The notes: generated from the letters alone by a model not told the origin. DNA of 15,883 bases from CAZXIY01 sp964640935 (GCA_964640935.1 CAZXIY010000028.1:1-15883), one strand, 5' to 3'; numbered from the stretch's first letter, positions 6,870 through 14,140 are shown. Made by a program: numbers and translations.

Positions 6870-8086
6870 TCAAGATAGCTCAGCTCTCATGCGGTACCGA
6901 GTACAGCAGCGTTCAGTACGAGATAGAGAAGGCGGCCCGCAGCGTCGGGGCCAAGATAGTGTACCCGGACGTCTCGGCCGCGGATATCAACGACGCGGTG
7001 TCCAGATTCGGTTTCAACCCGAGATCGCCGCAGCTCAAGCTCATGATCGCAAGGGCGGTCCAGCTTGCGGACGGTCTTTACGATGCGGATGCGGTATTCA
7101 TCTCCACGTGCTTCAGGTGCGCGGAGGCCGCTCTCGTCAGGAACGAGCTCAGAAGATTCATTCAGGAGAACACGAAGCTCCCGGTGGTCACGTACTCGTT
7201 CACCGAGAGGCTCAAGGCATCGCAGCTCCTGACAAGGATGGAAGCTCTCGTGACCATCGTCACAAGGAAAGAGCTCCTCGCCAGAGAGAGGCAGGTAGGT
7301 CTCACCGCAGGTCTCGATTCAGGTTCGTCAACGACGAAAGCGGTCATCATGCGCGACAACAAGATCATCGGGAAGGCGTGGACGCCTACCGGCGACGTCG
7401 TTGTTTCCGCTCAGTCGGTTCTCGACGAGGCAATGAAACAGGCCGGCGTCGAGATGAAGGAGATCGAAGCGATAGGTACGACCGGATACGGACGTTACAC
7501 CCTCGGAAAATACTACAACGCAAAGCTCGTCCAGGAAGAGCTCACCGTCAACTCGAAAGGCGCGGTGTGGCTCGCGGACAGGCAGCGCGGAGAGGCGACG
7601 ATCATCGATATCGGCGGTATGGACAACAAGGCGATCACGATCCGCGACGGCGTTCCCGACAACTTCACCATGGGCGGTGTCTGCGCCGGAGCGTCCGGAC
7701 GTTTCCTCGAGATGACGTCGAAGAGGCTCAAGATCGAGGTCACGGAGCTCGGAGCTCTTGCGGAGAAAGGCGACTGGAGGAATGCCAAGATGAACTCCTA
7801 CTGTTCGATCTTCGGTATCCAGGACCTCGTTACGACCCTCGGAGAGGGAAAATCCTTCGAAGATGTCGCGGCGGCGGCCTGTCACTCGGTCGCCGAGCAG
7901 GTTTACGAACAGCAGCTCCAGGAGATCGATGTCAGGCATCCGATCATCGAGGTCGGCGGAACATCGCTCATATCTGGATTGGTCAAGGCCGTCGGCGAGG
8001 TGCTCGGAAGCAAGCCGATAGTCCCGCCCAACTCGCAGTACATCGGAGCCGTCGGCGGAGCCCTTCTCAGCTCCGGATTCCTCTGA
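6866..8086 (+). CDS. mmp15: Methanogenesis marker protein 15, BadF/HgdC-type ATPase
   Basis: A 406-residue protein. Residues from about 147 form an ASKHA-type ATPase fold of the BadF/BadG/BcrA/BcrD family: DSGSSTTK (151-158), GTTGYGR (204-210), DIGGMD (248-253), GGT (364-366). The two cluster cysteines of the HgdC-type activators are present: C273 in GGVCAGASGRFLE and C313 in NSYCSIFG, so a homodimer could hold a bridging [4Fe-4S] cluster. A marker-specific N-terminus (about 1-140) carries C9 and CFRC (C82, C85). By analogy with HgdC it would couple ATP hydrolysis to low-potential electron delivery, here perhaps to MCR activation; that role is inferred. The ATG overlaps the mmp5 stop (ATGA). 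Confidence 0.92.
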   Translation: MIKIAQLSCGTEYSSVQYEIEKAARSVGAKIVYPDVSAADINDAVSRFGFNPRSPQLKLMIARAVQLADGLYDADAVFISTCFRCAEAALVRNELRRFIQENTKLPVVTYSFTERLKASQLLTRMEALVTIVTRKELLARERQVGLTAGLDSGSSTTKAVIMRDNKIIGKAWTPTGDVVVSAQSVLDEAMKQAGVEMKEIEAIGTTGYGRYTLGKYYNAKLVQEELTVNSKGAVWLADRQRGEATIIDIGGMDNKAITIRDGVPDNFTMGGVCAGASGRFLEMTSKRLKIEVTELGALAEKGDWRNAKMNSYCSIFGIQDLVTTLGEGKSFEDVAAAACHSVAEQVYEQQLQEIDVRHPIIEVGGTSLISGLVKAVGEVLGSKPIVPPNSQYIGAVGGALLSSGFL

Positions 8087-8095
8087 GGTAAACAT

Positions 8096-8665
8096 ATGGA
8101 CGTAGATGTCAGCGGAACCGATCCGTACGGCAACGATGCCTACAAGGCCCTGTTCGAGACCATAATGAACGATATCGGCGTGGCCCTGGTCATAGAGAAG
8201 GCCAAGATAGTGCTGAAGCCGGAAGTGCCGCTCTTCATATTCAGCGTGAGGCTCGCGAACGAGCCGAGGAAGCTGACGATATCCGATGCGGCATCGCTCA
8301 GGCAGGAGGGCGACGACGTCCACATGTCGATATCCGACGAGAAGTACGCCCCGGATATACTGTCGCACCTCTGGAAGAGATACGGCAGGAGCAAGGTCGA
8401 CCAGCAGACGAGATTCGATCTGGTCGTTTCGGGAGCGAAAGAGGACGAGATCTCCGTTATGCAGATCTCATCCGGCGAAGAGGCGAAGAAGGAGATAATC
8501 GGAGCGTTGTGGAGGGCCATGCCGGAAGGCATCAAGGTCAGGCACAACCTTTCGGAGAGCAGCGTGATCACCATCATCGCGACCGAGGAGATCATGATGC
8601 CCGAGATGATCGCGGAAGGGACGGAAGTCCACAAATCCATGTTGGCGGGTGTTACCAATGTTTGA
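8096..8665 (+). CDS. mmp17: Methanogenesis marker protein 17
   Basis: A 189-residue marker 17 protein, reported as a subunit of the MCR activation complex. The N-terminus DPYGNDAYKALFETIMNDIGV and strand LFIFSVRL fit the family. It has no cysteine at all, unlike its operon neighbours, so it is unlikely to ligate clusters itself. The gap after mmp15 is only 9 nt, with GAGGT (8085-8089) placed 6 nt before the ATG and overlapping the mmp15 stop. The 3' end overlaps mmp7 by 8 bp. Confidence 0.88.
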   Translation: MDVDVSGTDPYGNDAYKALFETIMNDIGVALVIEKAKIVLKPEVPLFIFSVRLANEPRKLTISDAASLRQEGDDVHMSISDEKYAPDILSHLWKRYGRSKVDQQTRFDLVVSGAKEDEISVMQISSGEEAKKEIIGALWRAMPEGIKVRHNLSESSVITIIATEEIMMPEMIAEGTEVHKSMLAGVTNV

Positions 8666-9596
8666 GGTCATGATGTACGACGGCGGGATATACCGTTCGG
8701 CCGAACTTTACGAAGCTATCGAGGATGTGGGCGGCGTGGTGCTTCAGAGCACGCGCAGCTCGCAGCTGCTCACGGTAACGATGTCCATCCCCGGAGAGGA
8801 CAAGCCGATGATGGAGAAGCTCTGCAGGGAGATCGGGGGCGAGGTCAAAGAGGTCCCGCTCGCCGGTTCCGAGATCGCTGTAGTGGGGTGCACGCTCGGA
8901 AGGCACCATATGCCGCACCCGATATGCGATATCGCGGAGCAGCTCAGACAGTACGGTGCGATATCCGTGGTCATGGGTCTCGCGAGGGGCAGAGGAAAAG
9001 CTACCGCTCAGATATCTGCCCAGGAGAAAGGTATAATCGAAGAATACGACGCGGCCGTGTTCATGCTCGGCAATTTCAAGCAGTGCATAGAGGCAAAGAA
9101 GGCGCTCTTCGATGATATCAATGTGCCGATCATCGTGGTATGCGGGCCCAAACCCGAAGGTCTCGATGACGACTGCGAAGCAATAGTGCCAGGCGTCGGC
9201 CGTAAAGCGGAAAGGATGAGAACCTCGGACGAGAGGGCCAAGCTTCTGGAGATAGCCAACACTGTGGAGAAGGTCCTCAGGGACAGAAGGAAGATGCTCG
9301 AGGAGGATCCGCTCTTCGTCCATCCGGCTGAGCTGAAGCAGCTCCTGGAGGAGTACGAGCCGATCAACATGAGCCTCAGGCCCGCCCCTATAGTCGTTCA
9401 CCTGGACGGTCTCAGGGTAAAGATCCCGTACAGAGAGAACAAGGAATACTTTGACAACTTGACGATCTACGGGCGCAAGCTCATGGACATAGCCAGGATA
9501 TCGGAATCCAAGATCGACGACAGCAGCACAATCATCCACATAATGACGCGCTCTGAAGTCGAGGACACCGACAGACGCAAGGCCGAGAAGAAATGA
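8658..9596 (+). CDS. mmp7: Methanogenesis marker protein 7
   Basis: A 312-residue marker 7 protein, a component of the MCR activation complex. Residues about 72-165 (VVGCTLGRHHMPHPICDIAEQLR ... AAVFMLGNFKQCIEAKKALF ... VPIIVVCGP) parallel the core of McrC, so the two are probably paralogues. Cysteines are C56, C78, C90, C143, C162 and C173; C90 aligns with McrC C56. The C-terminal 110 residues are charged and helical. ATG 8658 follows GGCGGGTG at 8644-8651 and overlaps mmp17 by 8 bp; a GTG at 8649 would add three residues. The last gene, the GIY-YIG protein, overlaps its stop. Confidence 0.9.
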   Translation: MFEVMMYDGGIYRSAELYEAIEDVGGVVLQSTRSSQLLTVTMSIPGEDKPMMEKLCREIGGEVKEVPLAGSEIAVVGCTLGRHHMPHPICDIAEQLRQYGAISVVMGLARGRGKATAQISAQEKGIIEEYDAAVFMLGNFKQCIEAKKALFDDINVPIIVVCGPKPEGLDDDCEAIVPGVGRKAERMRTSDERAKLLEIANTVEKVLRDRRKMLEEDPLFVHPAELKQLLEEYEPINMSLRPAPIVVHLDGLRVKIPYRENKEYFDNLTIYGRKLMDIARISESKIDDSSTIIHIMTRSEVEDTDRRKAEKK

Positions 9597-10021
9597 TCAG
9601 GAGAGGGACGTATATCCTTCTCATGCATTTCGACGGCCCGCTGAGCATTTCGGTGGGCTCTCTCGGCGACCTTGAGCTCCCGGCCGGCGATTACTGCTAC
9701 GTCGGGAGCGCCATGGGCGGCCTGGACCAGAGGGTCGGCAGACATCTGAGAAAGGACAAGACCGTACGCTGGCACATAGATCATCTGACGACCGTATGCC
9801 ATGATATGCGGGCATACGAGTCGTATCCCGATTTCGTGAGCGAATGCGATCTCGCCCGCATCGTCGAAGTCCACGGCGGAATACCTGCCGCAGAAGGGTT
9901 CGGATGCTCCGATTGCAGGTGCCACACGCATCTTTTCAGAGTGAACGGCGATGTTACGGCCGCGGTCATATCGGATGCCGGCCTCACGCCCTTTGAATAT
10001 GGTAAAAATACATCTGGCTGA
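9593..10021 (+). CDS. GIY-YIG nuclease-like protein (DUF123)
   Basis: A 142-residue archaeal DUF123 protein. GTY (5-7) and YCYVGSAMGGLDQRVGRHLR (34-53, with catalytic-type Tyr residues and R47) are the GIY-YIG core, and WHIDHL follows at 60-65. A C-terminal CSDCRCHTH (105-113) may bind zinc. The domain also occurs attached to or near archaeal endonuclease III proteins, suggesting DNA repair, but the biochemical function is unsettled. The ATG overlaps the mmp7 stop (ATGA), so it is probably read from the MCR-activation operon although no link to methanogenesis is known. Confidence 0.85.
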   Translation: MIRRGTYILLMHFDGPLSISVGSLGDLELPAGDYCYVGSAMGGLDQRVGRHLRKDKTVRWHIDHLTTVCHDMRAYESYPDFVSECDLARIVEVHGGIPAAEGFGCSDCRCHTHLFRVNGDVTAAVISDAGLTPFEYGKNTSG

Positions 10022-10045
10022 TATCTTCTGTCGCTTGTGAGAAGA

Positions 10046-10110
10046 CTTATTAAGTATTACCCTATTTACGCTTCAATTAAGTCGCACTCATAGAAGTGGA
10101 GGACATTAAA
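10046..10110 (+). promoter_or_regulatory. Promoter and ribosome binding site of the GlcD-like gene
   Basis: CTTATTAAG at 10046-10054 is a good archaeal TATA candidate, and CTATTTACG at 10062-10070 is an alternative. GGAGG at 10098-10102 lies 7 nt before the ATG at 10110. With a 5' leader of roughly 30 nt this gene appears to have a leadered, Shine-Dalgarno-driven message, unlike the leaderless first genes elsewhere in the window. The 88-bp gap separates it from the upstream operon. Confidence 0.5.
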
Positions 10111-11717
10111 TGAAATCGAATGGGGCAGAGAACCTATCACGCAAAGTAACGCCCGAGATCATTTCGAAACTCGAACAGATCGTCGGTAAAGAGAATGTAA
10201 GCACAAGTGAAATGGAAAGGATGCTGTACGGGCACGATCTCGCCCCGCTCCCGAAGGAGGCCGGCCTGGCATTCAAGAACTTCCCCGATGTCGTCGTCAG
10301 GCCTTCGACCGTCGATCAGCTTTCTCAGATCGCGGCTTTGGCATTCAAGACCGGCGTGGCAGTCACGCCCAGGGGAGCATCGACATGGGGACTCGGAGGA
10401 TCCATGCCTACCGAGGGCGGAATCCTTATCGACATGTCCTCGAAGATGAAGAAAGTGCATTTCGTTGACAAGGTCAACATGTGCGTGAAGGCGGACGCCG
10501 GATGCACATGGAAAGACATCCTTGATGCGTGCGACAAAGAAGGACTCCTCGTCGGCTCCACACCTTCGAGCTTCCCGTCCGCAACGCTCGGCGGCTGGGT
10601 CTCCACCGGAGGCATCGGCATCGGAGGATACAAGTACGGCGGAGCAAGGGACAATCTCCTGAACATGGAGGTCGTGCTCTCCGACGGAAGCATCATCCAG
10701 ACCGGATACGACAAGGTCGGCAACAATATGTCCGGATACAACCTCAACCAGCTCTTCGCTGGTGCAGAGGGGACATTGGGATTCATAGGGACCGTCACGC
10801 TCAGGGTCTACCCCAAGGGCGAGCTCAGATTCCTCGGATACGACTTCGACAAACTCAAGGAGATGGCCGAGCCGATCAACAAGATCGTCAACCACCCCAG
10901 CATCAAACCGCTCCATATCGCATGGTCGGACTACAACCACTTCGAGAACCAGAGGAAAGCGGGTCTTCACGCACCTGATGTGAGCAACCTGTTCCTCGTC
11001 ACGCTCCAGGGTTCGCCCGAATTCCTCGACCTCGAAGAGAAGGTCGTGGATGAGATCGCCGCTCAGAGCGGCGGAAGGAAGGTCTCCACCGAGATCTGCG
11101 AGCACGAGTGGGAAGAGAGATGCTACGAGTACAGGGTGCGCAAGGCCGGTGTCGGCTCGATCCCGGCAGAGGTCGTAGTTGAAGTCAATCACTGGGCAGA
11201 CTTCGTGGACGAATGCTACAAAGGCTACGAGACCATGAAGATGGAGCCCGGCGGTATCGTCGGTATGATCTCGGACCGCAGCACGGCAATGTTCATGCCT
11301 TACTACTTCAAGGATGACGAGAGCCTGCTCGGAATGACCGCGTTCGCATACAACTTCTACATGGGCGACAGGGCAGCTCTCTACGGAGGCCGCTCACTCG
11401 GATTCGGAGTGTTCTTCGCATCCAACCTCGACATCGTCAGAGACGCCGGATCTGCGAACCTCATGAGGGACATCAAGACGCTCATGGATCCCCACGACAT
11501 TGTCAACCCCGGACACCTCGTCTGCGGAAAGACAAGGTTCGGCATCAATCTCGACAAGAACATCATGGGTGTCGGCTCTGTGCTCATGAAGGGAATCAAG
11601 AAGATCCTGCCGCAGGACGCGACCTTCAAGTCCAACCTCGGAAGATTCTACTACGATACTCTCGAAGAGGACAAAGAGAAATCCCGTGTCGTCGAGTACG
11701 GCAAAGGGACCCAGTAA
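10110..11717 (+). CDS. FAD-linked oxidase, GlcD / D-lactate dehydrogenase-like
   Basis: A 535-residue flavoprotein. The FAD-binding domain shows VVVRPSTVDQL (61-71), PRGASTWGLGGS (87-98), ATLGGWVSTGGIGIGG (158-173) and GYNLNQLFAGAEGTLGFI (209-226). The FAD-oxidase C-terminal domain ends with the typical DPHDIVNPG near residue 461. The substrate is probably a 2-hydroxy acid such as D-lactate or glycolate; it cannot be told from sequence. There is no C-terminal Fe-S (CCG or 4Cys) domain and no adjacent GlcF/HdrD-like subunit, so electron acceptance must rely on a partner encoded elsewhere. It has no signal peptide or membrane segment. It is a monocistronic unit with its own promoter and a strong hairpin after the stop. 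Confidence 0.88.
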   Translation: MKSNGAENLSRKVTPEIISKLEQIVGKENVSTSEMERMLYGHDLAPLPKEAGLAFKNFPDVVVRPSTVDQLSQIAALAFKTGVAVTPRGASTWGLGGSMPTEGGILIDMSSKMKKVHFVDKVNMCVKADAGCTWKDILDACDKEGLLVGSTPSSFPSATLGGWVSTGGIGIGGYKYGGARDNLLNMEVVLSDGSIIQTGYDKVGNNMSGYNLNQLFAGAEGTLGFIGTVTLRVYPKGELRFLGYDFDKLKEMAEPINKIVNHPSIKPLHIAWSDYNHFENQRKAGLHAPDVSNLFLVTLQGSPEFLDLEEKVVDEIAAQSGGRKVSTEICEHEWEERCYEYRVRKAGVGSIPAEVVVEVNHWADFVDECYKGYETMKMEPGGIVGMISDRSTAMFMPYYFKDDESLLGMTAFAYNFYMGDRAALYGGRSLGFGVFFASNLDIVRDAGSANLMRDIKTLMDPHDIVNPGHLVCGKTRFGINLDKNIMGVGSVLMKGIKKILPQDATFKSNLGRFYYDTLEEDKEKSRVVEYGKGTQ

Positions 11718-11728
11718 ATCATTTAACT

Positions 11729-11750
11729 GCACGGGGGTCCTCCCCCGTGC
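11729..11750 (+). terminator. GC-rich hairpin after the GlcD-like gene
   Basis: A perfect 9-bp stem, GCACGGGGG (11729-11737) and CCCCCGTGC (11742-11750), with a TCCT loop, begins 11 nt after the TAA at 11715-11717. It is followed by AT-rich ATAATATTGTTTT. It sits between two convergent genes and could end transcription from either side. Confidence 0.6.
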
Positions 11751-11777
11751 GATTCATAATATTGTTTTAGGATCTAT

Positions 11778-12452
11778 TTAGCGGACAAGGTCTGCGACGC
11801 AGTCTATCGTGATCATTGTCGGCGATACTTTGAGCCAGCGTTCTTTGCTGTACCTTCCGGAATTTACGCCGATGAATCCAGATCCTGCATCTCTGGCACA
11901 GAGGTAATCTCCGCGGCTGTCGCCGAGATAGAGTATCTCGTCCGTTCTAACGGACAGTTCATCGGCTAGATGCTTCATCGCTATAGGATTGGGCTTCTCT
12001 TCACCCTCTTCGAAGTCGTCGAATGCTACTACGGCATCTAGGCGGTCCATTACGCCGCAGAAACCCAAGACCTTCTCTGCGTACTTTCTGTGGCCTCTTG
12101 TCAGAACGCCGACCACGTATCCTCTGCGATGCAGTTCTTTCAGCATTTCTATGGTACCTGGGAACGGTGTAGCAAGGTGGGCGTTCTCCAATTCCACATC
12201 TACGCTCTTTCTGTCGATGAGCGAATCTATCTCTTTTCTTGTACAATGCACGCCTGTGGATGACAGATACCCGATAGCATCAGATATCATTGCATCGTCG
12301 CTGCCATGATCATCGATCTTCGATCCCGGTACGCCAATATCGATCAGGACATCCCGGACAACACTGCCAAGCTTATCGTAATCGATCTTCGTATCGAGGA
12401 GTGTCCCATCCATGTCGAAGCATATCGCTCTGTACTTCTCGTCTATATTCAT
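11778..12452 (-). CDS. HAD-superfamily phosphatase
   Basis: A 224-residue haloacid dehalogenase-type hydrolase of the phosphoglycolate phosphatase-like subfamily. Motif I is DMDGT (nucleophile D13, acid D15), motif II is T118 in VGVLTRGH, motif III is K153 in EEKPNP, and motif IV is GDSRGD (D178, D182). Helical cap residues lie at about 22-95. ATG 12452 is preferred because it places motif I at the usual distance from the N-terminus. An upstream in-frame ATG (12512) would overlap the preceding gene and add a tail atypical of the family. It lies 32 nt after the membrane protein gene on the same strand with no TATA box between them, so it is probably co-transcribed. The substrate is unknown. 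Confidence 0.88.
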   Translation of the reverse strand: MNIDEKYRAICFDMDGTLLDTKIDYDKLGSVVRDVLIDIGVPGSKIDDHGSDDAMISDAIGYLSSTGVHCTRKEIDSLIDRKSVDVELENAHLATPFPGTIEMLKELHRRGYVVGVLTRGHRKYAEKVLGFCGVMDRLDAVVAFDDFEEGEEKPNPIAMKHLADELSVRTDEILYLGDSRGDYLCARDAGSGFIGVNSGRYSKERWLKVSPTMITIDCVADLVR

Positions 12453-12484
12453 TTGATCTGCGACATCCGGATGCAGTGGTCGTA

Positions 12485-13693
12485 TTATTCTGCTTTCGAT
12501 GATTTTGCGCATTCCGAATACACAACATCGTCGATCATCGATATGCAATAGAACGTGATATCTCCGTTCTTATCTATGATCGCGGACGAAGTACCGTAAT
12601 CATAACCGTTCTTCTGGCTGTACGCAAGGGTGAGACAGTATGGTACACCGTCGGCATATACGGAAACATACCCTGTCGCATAATAGCTCGAGCCTTCTTC
12701 ATCCGTGAATGTTCCGGAGATCAGCATATTATTGTCTGAGGTCTTATCTATCTTCAGACTGTACTCGTTGCTGTCCTTTACCTCACCAAGCCTATTCATG
12801 ACGCGACAATCATACGTGGACCATGAATAATCGACCATAGAGGCCGTTTCCAGCGGATATGGATCCGTACCTTCTTTATGGAAACACAGCTGAGCAGATA
12901 CGGGCAGATAGTCGTGTTTATTTTCGCCGAAGACAGAACTGGTTGACAGTACGACGGTATCGTATCCCACAGGCTGCCATAAGGTCCATACCTCGTGGTT
13001 CTCGTCGATGAACAGGGCGGTGATGCTCTCGGTGCCAATGGAGATAATGCCTCTCATGCCCAGGATGTTACTGCTGTCGGAATAATGCATGTGAGCCCTG
13101 ACCATATTATTGCCCACCATGGTCATCTGGAATGATGTTTCTGTGGGTGTTTCTGGGCCATCCGTTGTCATACGTCCCGAGTATTCTTCCGACAGTACGT
13201 ATTCTTCTTCATGCGGCGCCGTTAGCATATAATTGACTACAGGGATCTGGCTGACATCCTTGTACATGATTGCGTAGGTCGCGGCATAGCTGCTTTCCCC
13301 GTCAACGTTCATGAGGAACGACGAATAAGCGGCCATGATCATCCCCCCCTTCTCGGACGAGTATTGTCCGGTGAATGTTATGACGATCTCGCCTTCTATC
13401 ACGGTGTCGAACATGATTATATTGCCTATTCTCGTTCCGGATATGGCCATTCCGCCGAAGTTGCCGTAGAACATGCCATCCTTCTCGCCGTCTATCTTGA
13501 GCAGGTAAAGGTCGCCTTTTTCGTATGCGGTACTCGTGTAAGAATCATCCATATTGATTCTTTCGCTCTCCGAACAATACCATTGCCCCTCAAGGTCACT
13601 GCTGGAATTGGGTTTGTACAATACCATGACAGATGCTATGATCACCACAATGACCACAGCGAAAACCAATACGACCTTCGTATTCCCCTGCAT
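12485..13693 (-). CDS. Membrane-anchored extracytoplasmic protein with internal repeats
   Basis: A 402-residue protein with one N-terminal membrane segment (residues about 7-26) and a short basic start (MQGNTK), so the remainder is probably outside the cell. There is no lipobox cysteine, so it is an anchored protein rather than a lipoprotein. The exterior part is beta-rich and acidic and seems to contain three diverged repeats of about 100-120 residues. Compare W38..YLLKIDGEKDGMFYGNF (63-79) with W291..YSLKIDKTSDNNMLISGTF (311-329), and the unit ends FLMNVDGES, ALFIDENHE and AIIDKNGDI. C286-C395 could form disulfides. I do not recognise a family. The start is supported by a TATA box 27 nt upstream (leaderless). 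Confidence 0.75.
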   Translation of the reverse strand: MQGNTKVVLVFAVVIVVIIASVMVLYKPNSSSDLEGQWYCSESERINMDDSYTSTAYEKGDLYLLKIDGEKDGMFYGNFGGMAISGTRIGNIIMFDTVIEGEIVITFTGQYSSEKGGMIMAAYSSFLMNVDGESSYAATYAIMYKDVSQIPVVNYMLTAPHEEEYVLSEEYSGRMTTDGPETPTETSFQMTMVGNNMVRAHMHYSDSSNILGMRGIISIGTESITALFIDENHEVWTLWQPVGYDTVVLSTSSVFGENKHDYLPVSAQLCFHKEGTDPYPLETASMVDYSWSTYDCRVMNRLGEVKDSNEYSLKIDKTSDNNMLISGTFTDEEGSSYYATGYVSVYADGVPYCLTLAYSQKNGYDYGTSSAIIDKNGDITFYCISMIDDVVYSECAKSSKAE

Positions 13694-13716
13694 AGCCGGC
13701 GATTACAGGAACAGAC

Positions 13717-13723
13717 GATAAAG
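13717..13723 (-). promoter_or_regulatory. TATA box of the membrane protein / HAD unit
   Basis: CTTTATC on the minus strand is centred at 13720, 27 nt from the A of the ATG at 13693. No Shine-Dalgarno sequence precedes that ATG, which fits a leaderless message. Confidence 0.5.
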
Positions 13724-13760
13724 CAATCAGGTCAATGGCGTTAACACCCAGTACGGAATA

Positions 13761-13779
13761 TTCATTCCAGCGGAATGAA
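13761..13779. repeat. Perfect inverted repeat between rnpB and the membrane protein gene
   Basis: TTCATTCC (13761-13768) and GGAATGAA (13772-13779) form an 8-bp perfect dyad around AGC. It lies about 40 bp upstream of the membrane protein TATA box and 42 bp past the rnpB poly-T run. It could be an operator for the downstream unit or a second terminator stem. No T-run follows it on the minus strand, so an operator is somewhat more likely. Confidence 0.35.
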
Positions 13780-13820
13780 AACCGCGGTTATTACGAAATT
13801 TAAGGCCGTTGATACCATTG

Positions 13821-13832
13821 AAATAAAAAAGG
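13821..13832 (-). terminator. Poly-T terminator of RNase P RNA
   Basis: On the minus strand the RNA ends ...CCTGACACC followed directly by TTTTTTATTT (13830 down to 13821). A T-run right after the closing P1 helix is a typical archaeal intrinsic terminator. Confidence 0.6.
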
Positions 13833-14140
13833 TGTCAGGTAAGGATAGTAGCCCCCCTTCTGTTTCAAGCGGCATTCAACTAACGCATCCTACCCGCCGG
13901 TCGTCGGGCATTCATCCCGGCTGTATGGACTTGCTCCGATGGGGAGTCGCCGTTTCACCAGATCCTCGGGAACGTCACTGTCAGCAGATCATCCTGTTGA
14001 CCGAGGCTGTGTCGTTTCTGGGCCCTTGCCAAAGCTCTCGCCTTGCCGGATTTCCCGGCCCATCTTGCCCTGCGGAGGAGGGAACTTCCTCAGCCAGATC
14101 CTGAGATCCTACCGTCGGCCGCTCTTCCTCTCCTGACAAT
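13831..14140 (-). ncRNA. rnpB: RNase P RNA
   Basis: This is the catalytic RNA of RNase P, which matures tRNA 5' ends. The ends pair as helix P1: TGTCAGG at the 5' end (plus-strand complement at 14132-14138) with CCTGACA at the 3' end (13833-13839). Conserved blocks in 5'-3' order are GGCCGACGG, then GAGGAAGTTCCCTCC (CR-I/P4 region), AGAAACGACACAG, GGTGAAACGGCGACTCCCC followed by GGAGCAAGTCC, and finally ACAGAAGGGGGGCTAC (CR-V/P4 strand). The length of about 308 nt fits archaeal type A. A TATA-like CATTAATAC lies at 14158-14166, 20-26 nt before the 5' end. Exact ends are inferred from P1. Open frames reading across this span are coincidental. Confidence 0.93.

Noticed and set aside
6841..8091. 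416-codon plus-strand frame overlapping mmp15
   Set aside because: Arginine-rich low-complexity translation with no domain; the mmp15 frame over the same DNA has clear ATPase and cluster motifs.
7328..8368. 346-codon minus-strand frame across mmp15/mmp17
   Set aside because: Antisense shadow crossing two real genes, no recognisable motif or start signal.
10137..11192. 351-codon minus-strand frame opposite the GlcD-like gene
   Set aside because: Shadow of a gene with full FAD-binding motifs; no motif of its own.
13775..14104. 109-codon plus-strand frame and smaller frames near 13939-14234
   Set aside because: They lie over the RNase P RNA and its promoter; the RNA conservation explains the sequence.
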